The translations under genes and the position numbers were made by a program. Below are positions 7,768-12,697 of a stretch of DNA of 14,132 nt, in pieces. This stretch comes from Planctomycetota bacterium (lineage in GTDB: Bacteria > Planctomycetota > Phycisphaerae > Phycisphaerales > SM1A02). The stretch spans positions 1-14,132 of the forward strand of contig JACNLR010000122.1 of the NCBI GenBank assembly GCA_014381385.1. The letters are read 5' to 3'. Numbering within the stretch: position 1 is the stretch's first letter; every line of letters begins with the position of its first letter. The notes under the pieces were generated by a model that was not told the DNA's origin, did no database searches, and worked only from the letters and a program-made list of their open reading frames with translations.

Positions 7768-9156
7768 ATGAGGGAACAGAAAACGATTGTTGATGGTGTT
7801 GAGTTTGGAACTATTTTTCAATTCCAAAAGATTTTTGGCGCTATAGCAAGCTCGATGCAGCCAGCGAGGATGCTCGTTGCGTTTGGCATGGTCTTGGTAT
7901 TACTCGCAACTGGTTATGTATGGGATTCAATTTCAAGCGTTGATGCGTCAACACTTGGCACTTCAACCACCCAAGAGGAAGTTAATCAACAGCGAGCGCT
8001 TGCAATTGCGCAAGCTGCAACTGCATTTGGTCACAACGCTCCCGCGGGATCTAGCGAATGGACTGTTGGAATCGCACAGTCGTATGTAGTGCAAGGGTGG
8101 CAAGATTTATTGTTCGAGGGTAACACTTCGCTAGAGGATCGCGCAGAGTATGAGAAAATCTACCTTGCCCTTGAACTCGCAAGGCCGCGAGGACCGTTTG
8201 AACAATCTTCAGCTTTTGTTTCATCCGCATGGACACGCATAGTGGACGGGGGCTTGCAACTTGACGCAGTGCAAATGTGGGGCGGTGTCGTTGCTATTGT
8301 TTGGGAATTGCCGCAGTTGCTGTGGAACGGCGGTTACCACTGGTTCATAAGTTTGTATGGGTTTTTGCTTATATATGTACTCTGCATTGGTGGTGGAGCA
8401 ATTTCTCGCATGCAAGCATGTTGGTTCTCCCGAGCAGAGCAACTGCGTCTTAGCGAGGCGATTGATTTTTCAACAGATCGTTGGAGAGAATTGTTAGCAG
8501 CAGTGTTTGGCCCAGCAATGCTTGTGGCTGCGCTGACGTTAGTTTTGATGCTTATGGGTTTGTTGCTCATGAATATCCCGTGGTTAAACTTTATTGGTGG
8601 ATTACTCTACGGTGTATCGCTCTTGCTAGGATTTTGTATTGCAATCATCGCAGTCGGGTACGCTGCTTGCTTTCCGATGATTGTTCCTGCAGTTGTTATT
8701 GAAAACTGCAGCGGTGGTGAAGCGATTCAGCGCTCATTTGCGTATCTGTTTTCAAAGACAATGCACTATTTTGGGTATGTCTTTGTACTGATAGTTTCGC
8801 TTGTTCTTGGGTATCTTGTAGTGCGGTTGGTAGCAAATCTAACGCTTGATATCACGGCAAATATTGTTGGCGCCGCTACCTTTAACAACTCTCTTCACGG
8901 CGCTGGCTCACTACAGATGGAAACCGTACCGATTGTTGGCATGGCGTGGTATGAGTCTGGTGCTGGGTACCTTATTGCGCTATGGGAGACAATCGTCCAC
9001 GACCTTATGATTGGTTGGGTCTTTAGTGGCTTCTTTAGTACAAGCACCATGCTCTACTTGCTGATGCGAAGGGCAAGCGATGGACAAGATGCGCAAGACC
9101 TATGGTCGCACGGCATCATCCAAGGAACGAATGTCGTTGATAACGCTGAAGATTAA
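7768..9156 (+). CDS. Uncharacterised multi-pass membrane protein
   Basis: A 462-residue integral membrane protein whose function I do not recognise. After a short soluble start, a first helix lies near residues 35-52. A large hydrophilic region follows (55-165; Gln/Ala-rich, probably outside the membrane). Further helices lie near 192-212, 245-269, 272-300, 334-355 and 399-432. The segment FPMIVPAVVIENCSGGEAIQRSFAYLFSK is the most family-like part: after the aromatic/Pro turn, an E(x)nEAIxRSxxYLF motif joins two helices, as in membrane proteins common in planctomycetes. No enzymatic residues stand out. The ATG at 7768 has no ribosome-binding site but a -10-like TAGAAT just before it. The gene is monocistronic here, and its stop overlaps that of the convergent gene. 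Confidence 0.85.
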   Translation: MREQKTIVDGVEFGTIFQFQKIFGAIASSMQPARMLVAFGMVLVLLATGYVWDSISSVDASTLGTSTTQEEVNQQRALAIAQAATAFGHNAPAGSSEWTVGIAQSYVVQGWQDLLFEGNTSLEDRAEYEKIYLALELARPRGPFEQSSAFVSSAWTRIVDGGLQLDAVQMWGGVVAIVWELPQLLWNGGYHWFISLYGFLLIYVLCIGGGAISRMQACWFSRAEQLRLSEAIDFSTDRWRELLAAVFGPAMLVAALTLVLMLMGLLLMNIPWLNFIGGLLYGVSLLLGFCIAIIAVGYAACFPMIVPAVVIENCSGGEAIQRSFAYLFSKTMHYFGYVFVLIVSLVLGYLVVRLVANLTLDITANIVGAATFNNSLHGAGSLQMETVPIVGMAWYESGAGYLIALWETIVHDLMIGWVFSGFFSTSTMLYLLMRRASDGQDAQDLWSHGIIQGTNVVDNAED

Positions 9157-9713
9157 TCAGTGAGTTCGGGCGGTTTGATTTCGAAGATAGATTGTGTTCG
9201 GAGAACTACACCGTTCTTTGAGTGCAAGTGATAGGACTGCACGTGCAGTTCTTCGTTATACCGTTGCACGTCAAGAATGCTCGATCCGTAATCGCCACTG
9301 TCTGTTCTGTATTCGACGATTTTTGCGCCAGTTTCTTTGCCGAAGTCTGTGAGCTCTTGATAACTATCGCCAAACAAATGGTCGGGGAGTAACTCAATCT
9401 GCATCGAATTAATCAGCGTTATTCGATCACCAAATTCTTGTTCATGGTCGCGTTCGCCCGCACATACAAGTGATGTTACGTGACCACGGTCTGGAAGGTC
9501 ATCGGTGTTTGGAGCGATGACTTCTGTAACGCAGGTGCCTTCGTATTCAAATCGTAATACATGGGATCCCTTGATGAGCCACGCTTCAAAGTTGTACCCA
9601 TTATGTTCAACGGTCACACTATCCTCTATTCCGAAGAATTCAGGATGAAGGGCAGTCCTAAAAAGGGCCACGCTGTAGGTTGGCTGTTCAATTAGTTTGT
9701 CTTGAGCTTGCAT
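9153..9713 (-). CDS. Conserved hypothetical protein, possibly DUF2617 family
   Basis: A 186-residue soluble protein with no signal peptide or membrane segment. The N-terminal half, with ALHPEFF, GYNFEAWLIKGSHVLRFEYEG and TCVTEVIAP, matches my recollection of the DUF2617 pattern (LHPELF, then a His-containing strand, then a TEV strand). The second half is acidic and beta-rich (QIELLPDHLFG, DVQRYNEELHVQSYHLHSK). Its function is unknown. The ATG at 9711-9713 has only a weak GAG upstream. The stop codon shares the palindrome TTAA at 9153-9156 with the stop of the convergent membrane-protein gene. The gene has its own 211-base upstream region. The DUF assignment is from memory and could be wrong. 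Confidence 0.75.
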   Translation of the reverse strand: MQAQDKLIEQPTYSVALFRTALHPEFFGIEDSVTVEHNGYNFEAWLIKGSHVLRFEYEGTCVTEVIAPNTDDLPDRGHVTSLVCAGERDHEQEFGDRITLINSMQIELLPDHLFGDSYQELTDFGKETGAKIVEYRTDSGDYGSSILDVQRYNEELHVQSYHLHSKNGVVLRTQSIFEIKPPELTD

Positions 9714-9770
9714 TGAAATCTCATGTCCTGAACTTGAAATCCCGTGATTCGGGAAGAAATGGTGTTGCTA

Positions 9771-9793
9771 ACAAAAACCTAACGCGTTTTTGT
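9771..9793. repeat. 8-bp hairpin in the intergenic region
   Basis: ACAAAAAC (9771-9778) and GTTTTTGT (9786-9793) around a 7-base loop. It lies upstream of the DUF2617-like gene on the minus strand. It could be a regulatory dyad; as a terminator it would be weak because no GC-rich core is present. Confidence 0.35.
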
Positions 9794-9834
9794 CCCGCCT
9801 TTGTTTTACGTGTGCATTGTTGCCTATTTTATCT

Positions 9835-9903
9835 AAAAATCAACTAAAAAAACCTTATTTTCTACCAAAAAAAGCAATTCTGGCTCAAACTGTTGCCAAA
9901 AAA
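9835..9903. other. Phased A/T-tracts (predicted curved DNA)
   Basis: Tracts A5 (9835-9839), A7 (9846-9852), T4 (9858-9861), A7 (9867-9873) and A6 (9898-9903) have centres roughly 12, 10.5, 10.5 and 30.5 bases apart, close to multiples of the helical repeat. Such phasing bends DNA, and here it would lie upstream of the DUF2617-like gene. The same area must hold the end of the uracil-DNA glycosylase transcript; only a weak GCAA/TTGC hairpin followed by T7 (minus strand, about 9867-9897) is seen. Confidence 0.4.
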
Positions 9904-9924
9904 GGGGTTATGAATGCAAATTTA

Positions 9925-10593
9925 TCAGGGTAATTTTGAGATAACTTCTTGCATATCTACCCAGACTTGCCCTCGAACCTCAGTTGTGTAGTTTCGCAAA
10001 AGATACGCGGGGTGGTACGTTGGTAGAACAGGTATATCGTTGTACGAATTCCACAAGCCTCGTATTTTTGTAATGCCTTGATCGGTATCAAGGATGTACT
10101 TGGTAGCGGGCGAACCGAGGGTCACAATCACATCGGGTTGAATAATTTCAATTTGTTTTTTAAGGTAAGGACCGCATGCCTGAATTTCTGTTGGTAGGGG
10201 CGTTCTGTTTTGAGGGGGTCTGCTTTTGAGAACGTTTGCGATATAAACTTCTTCACGTGTGAGTCCGATTGCTTGAATAATTTCATTGAGTTTTTGCCCA
10301 GCAGCGCCTACAAACGGTTCGCCGCATGCATCTTCTTCTGCACCGGGAGCTTCACCTATAAACATAAGCGACGCACAGGGATTTCCTGCTCCAAACACAG
10401 TTTGTGTATACCCAGTCTCCTGTGTGCAGTGTGGACACGAATCGTTATGTTCTATTTGAAGTTGTTCGAGTAACTCTTGTTGGCTTGATCCAGTAACGTT
10501 CGTTTCTACTTTGCTTACAGGTAGAAAATCAACGCCCATGAGTTTATTCGTTCGTAGGTGACGTTGTGCGATTTCGTAATCCATTGCACACAT
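9925..10593 (-). CDS. Family-4 uracil-DNA glycosylase with one Fe-S cysteine replaced
   Basis: A DNA-repair enzyme that removes uracil from DNA; this family normally holds a 4Fe-4S cluster. The product is 222 residues from the ATG at 10591-10593, which comes one base after the dtd stop. A TTG at 10608 would add five residues and overlap dtd, which I consider less likely. Motif A is GEAPGAEEDACGEPFVGAAG (about residues 80-99) and the late motif is HPAYLLR (H194). The cluster ligands would be C53 and C56 (CPHC), then residue 124, then C140 (EIQACGPYL). Residue 124 is Ser, in NVLKSRPPQNR, where the family usually has NVxKCRPP; the codon is AGC. Spacing of all positions is otherwise normal. The gene is coupled to dtd. 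Confidence 0.92.
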   Translation of the reverse strand: MCAMDYEIAQRHLRTNKLMGVDFLPVSKVETNVTGSSQQELLEQLQIEHNDSCPHCTQETGYTQTVFGAGNPCASLMFIGEAPGAEEDACGEPFVGAAGQKLNEIIQAIGLTREEVYIANVLKSRPPQNRTPLPTEIQACGPYLKKQIEIIQPDVIVTLGSPATKYILDTDQGITKIRGLWNSYNDIPVLPTYHPAYLLRNYTTEVRGQVWVDMQEVISKLP

Positions 10594-10594
10594 T

Positions 10595-11041
10595 TTAGCT
10601 GCGCTCAAGGAGAAGTGTTACTGGACCATCGTTGTTGAGTTCGATGTTCATCATTGCTCCAAATATTCCTGTTTTCACAGATACTTTATGTTCGGTTTGG
10701 AGAAGTTCACCGACCATCGTTACGAGTGGCTCTGCGATTTCTGGCTTTGCTGCACGGATAAAACTTGGCCTATTTCCTTTCGAGCAATCACCAGCAAGGG
10801 TAAATTGACTTATAAGGAGTATTTCACCATGCTTATCAAGAACAGAGCAATTCATTTTGCCTTGGTCGTCTCTGAACACCCTTAGGTTCGCTAGTTTTTT
10901 TGCAATCCACGTGGCTATGTTTTGGTCATCCCTCTCCTCAACACCAAGAAATACGCATAGGCCATTTGCGATGGATGCCTCGTACGGAGGGCTTTCTACG
11001 GTGATTTTGGCATGTGTAACGCGCTGTACAAGGGCTTTCAT
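10595..11041 (-). CDS. dtd: D-aminoacyl-tRNA deacylase
   Basis: Hydrolyses D-amino acids (and Gly from tRNA-Ala) wrongly attached to tRNA; it acts in the cytoplasm as a homodimer. The 148-residue length is standard. Motifs present are MKALVQRVTHAKITV at the start, SQFTL (78-82), KGNRPSF (88-94), GIFGAMM, and the cross-subunit Gly-cisPro motif NDGPVT with G139-P140. There is no clear Shine-Dalgarno before the ATG at 11039-11041. The upstream 249 bases hold a terminator-like structure that could control read-through into this gene. The uracil-DNA glycosylase gene follows after one base, so the two are probably one transcript. Confidence 0.96.
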   Translation of the reverse strand: MKALVQRVTHAKITVESPPYEASIANGLCVFLGVEERDDQNIATWIAKKLANLRVFRDDQGKMNCSVLDKHGEILLISQFTLAGDCSKGNRPSFIRAAKPEIAEPLVTMVGELLQTEHKVSVKTGIFGAMMNIELNNDGPVTLLLERS

Positions 11042-11077
11042 ACAACCATTGTGACGCTTTTTGCTGATTCGTGGGGT

Positions 11078-11115
11078 AAAAAAAAGAACCCATCGTTTTA
11101 TAAACAGACAGGTTC
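11078..11115 (-). terminator. Hairpin followed by eight T residues, upstream of dtd
   Basis: Read on the minus strand, GAACC (11111-11115) pairs with GGTTC (11086-11090). An inner stem GTTT/AAAC (11102-11105 with 11095-11098) closes a 3-base loop, and a 5x4 internal loop separates the two stems. T8 (11078-11085) follows at once. It may end transcription from the MEMO-family gene, or act as a conditional terminator in the dtd leader. Confidence 0.6.
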
Positions 11116-11167
11116 CGTGTGGGGGGCATGTACATCAGAACCTTCGCACCTGAATCTAAACGGTTCC
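11078..11167 (-). promoter_or_regulatory. Candidate attenuator leader of dtd with alternating complementary blocks
   Basis: In RNA sense (minus strand) four blocks appear in order: GGAACC (11162-11167), AGGTTC (11138-11143), GAACCT (11110-11115) and GGTTC (11086-11090), the last followed by U8. Blocks 3 and 4 form the terminator hairpin. Block 2 can instead pair perfectly with block 3 (6 bp), which would destroy the terminator, while block 1 can occupy block 2. This is the logic of an attenuator or riboswitch expression platform. A run of six C residues lies in the loop between blocks 2 and 3. I do not recognise a known riboswitch or T-box motif. Confidence 0.4.
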
Positions 11168-11291
11168 ACAGATTTCTCCTCTGAGACTTTTTTTTCAAAA
11201 AAGTCTCAGAGGCGATTTTTGGGCCAATAAAAGTCTCAGAGGCGATTTTTGGGCTACAAAAAGTCTCAGAGGAGAATATATGGTTTAGATT
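11153..11291. repeat. Composite inverted-repeat element (MITE-like or cruciform)
   Basis: Outer arms AATCTAAAC (11153-11161) and GTTTAGATT (11283-11291) enclose a second pair of perfect 19-base arms, TTCTCCTCTGAGACTTTTT (11174-11192) and its complement at 11258-11276. The left arm also forms a near-loopless perfect 16-bp hairpin with the adjacent copy (11178-11193 with 11197-11212, 3-base loop). The right outer arm reaches the T of the MEMO-gene stop codon. No target-site duplication is obvious and no protein is encoded. Confidence 0.6.
11201..11272. repeat. Three direct repeats with exact 30-base period
   Basis: AAGTCTCAGAGG begins at 11201, 11231 and 11261. The first two copies are identical over 24 bases (11201-11224 and 11231-11254, including GATTTTTGGGC); the third diverges after AAGTCTCAGAGG. 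Copies are separated by only 6 bases, so this is not a CRISPR array. Confidence 0.85.
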
Positions 11292-12490
11292 TAAAGGAGC
11301 GCCATGGCGCAGCTTGAAACGAGGGCAATCCCTTTTGGGTCGCATGCTTGTCGGTAATCAATCAGTTCAATATCTGTGGGTTGCGCTAATTTAAGGATGG
11401 CGGACATATTACCAATGGAGCACCACTGTGTTGCATTGTTGTTCCACTTCATCGCAGAGACAAACTCATCAGGATCATTTTCAATAAACTTCGACATCAT
11501 TTCACGATCATGCCTCTCAACGTCAAACTTTCGTTGCTCATCGACTGCCCTAGGTTCGCCAAACTGTTGACCAACATGGCTCAGGTCCGCAGAGGCAACA
11601 AACAAGGTGGTTCCGCCAACATCGCTGAGAATAGCAGAGAGTGTTTCAACAAATTCTTGCGTTGTAGTTCGTTCTGAATCGTCCTCAATCATCTCGTGTA
11701 ACGGACTTGGAATCAACGCTGCTACAACAGGGATATTCCCGAAACAGTATTGTAACCAAGGTACATGTAATTCGATGGAGTGCTCCGCTGCGTGGTCAAT
11801 AAAATCAGCAGTAATAGCATTACCGAATTCGTCAACAAGAGCTTGAACTACTTGCTCATCTACTTCGCAAACACCAAGTGGGGTTGTAAAACCGATAGTC
11901 GAAAGCACGACACCATCGCCATTCCCAAAATGGTTGGTACCTAGGATGACTACGCGATCTGGTTTTTCTGCTTCGTTCCACGCATAATAAGCCGAAGCGT
12001 AATTTGGCCAGCCACGGTCGTAATCAAGATGCGGTGCAACAATCCCCCTTACTTGCTGTTCAAATTCTGGATCTTCAATTTCAGAAAACCACTTTGTCAA
12101 ATTTTCTTTACAAGCATGTTCGGTTTCACCAAGTGCGCCACTGGCCCGTATGGGAAATGAACCGGCTTCGATAAAACGAGCGGTCGCTTCCGCTTCAAGT
12201 TTTTTCGCTGTCGGTCCCCAGAGTAGCCCCACAGAATCTAGTTTTTGCAACAAATCGACAAATTGTTCTGGTTTAGCATTTGTTTTCTTGCTGATATCTT
12301 CAACCGCTGTCTCACCGTCAATGAGTTGCACTGCAGCAAAGACGTTTGGTGGGAGTACGAGCGTCTCTTTTGCAAGCATAAATGGATCTCGGAGAGCGAT
12401 GAACTGCTTGCCCTCTTTTTGAATCGGCCAAGCTTGAAATTGGCGAAGTGCTGGCATTAAAAGGTGTTCTGGAAGGTCCGAGAATGGCAT
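11291..12490 (-). CDS. amrB: MEMO-family protein (AmmeMemoRadiSam system protein B-like) with PqqD-like N-terminal domain
   Basis: A 399-residue soluble protein. The C-terminal 250 residues form a MEMO domain: APHLDYDRGW (H154), LGTNHFG (H187), AAEHSIELHVPWLQ (around 234-247), SADLSHVGQQF (H305) and QWCSIGNM (C357). H154, H187, H305 and C357 line up in order and spacing with the metal-binding H49, H81, H192 and C244 of human MEMO1, so a metal site is likely intact. Residues about 50-92 (AVQLIDGETAVEDISKK...LLQKLDSVGLL) look like a small helical domain of the PqqD/winged-helix kind. The molecular role of the bacterial family is not settled. The usual partners (AMMECR1 and a radical-SAM protein) are not in the window. 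GGAG lies 6 bases before the ATG. Confidence 0.88.
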   Translation of the reverse strand: MPFSDLPEHLLMPALRQFQAWPIQKEGKQFIALRDPFMLAKETLVLPPNVFAAVQLIDGETAVEDISKKTNAKPEQFVDLLQKLDSVGLLWGPTAKKLEAEATARFIEAGSFPIRASGALGETEHACKENLTKWFSEIEDPEFEQQVRGIVAPHLDYDRGWPNYASAYYAWNEAEKPDRVVILGTNHFGNGDGVVLSTIGFTTPLGVCEVDEQVVQALVDEFGNAITADFIDHAAEHSIELHVPWLQYCFGNIPVVAALIPSPLHEMIEDDSERTTTQEFVETLSAILSDVGGTTLFVASADLSHVGQQFGEPRAVDEQRKFDVERHDREMMSKFIENDPDEFVSAMKWNNNATQWCSIGNMSAILKLAQPTDIELIDYRQACDPKGIALVSSCAMALL

Positions 12491-12591
12491 TGGTAACTCC
12501 GTGTGGTGAAGTAGGTGGGATTAAACCGTCAAAGGGCAGTATATGCCTGAAGGAACAGCAATAATATGCCAACAATCGCGTTATACCGTAT

Positions 12592-12613
12592 CACCGCTTG
12601 CCCTCGAGCGGTG
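12592..12613. repeat. 7-bp hairpin between the divergent genes
   Basis: CACCGCT (12592-12598) and AGCGGTG (12607-12613) around an 8-base loop. It overlaps the predicted promoter of the plus-strand lipoprotein gene. It may be an operator; no U-tract supports a terminator. Confidence 0.35.
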
Positions 12614-12625
12614 TTCGTTTACAAT
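12598..12625 (+). promoter_or_regulatory. Possible promoter of the DUF1573-ankyrin lipoprotein gene
   Basis: TTGCCC (12598-12603) and TACAAT (12620-12625) are 16 bases apart, giving a leader of about 65 bases. The -35 box matches only 4 of 6 positions. The same 207-base gap must also hold the promoter of the divergent MEMO-family gene, for which I found no convincing pair of boxes. Confidence 0.4.
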
Positions 12626-12697
12626 ACGCAATCACCATTATTTTTTAGATACCAGTTATTTGGGAACTCAAGATAGGAACCGCTCGGAAGGATAGAT

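Noticed and set aside
7593..7793. Plus-strand 66-residue open frame before the membrane protein
   Set aside because: Low-complexity composition, no ribosome-binding site, no family resemblance, and it runs into the start of the next gene in another frame.
10606..10608. TTG start for the uracil-DNA glycosylase
   Set aside because: It would add five residues and a 14-base overlap with dtd without a good ribosome-binding site; the ATG one base after the dtd stop is simpler.
11078..11212. 6S RNA or known riboswitch
   Set aside because: The CTCTGAG/CTCAGAG stem recalls the ends of 6S RNA, but the 3-base loop leaves no central bubble, and no known aptamer signature is present.
11201..11272. CRISPR-like array
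   Set aside because: The spacing between repeats is only 6 bases, there are three copies at most, and no cas gene is nearby.
10938..11345. Minus-strand open frame with repeated SETF-type residues across the dtd/MEMO gap
   Set aside because: It overlaps the ends of two well-supported genes in another frame, and its repeats are just the translation of the 30-base DNA repeats.
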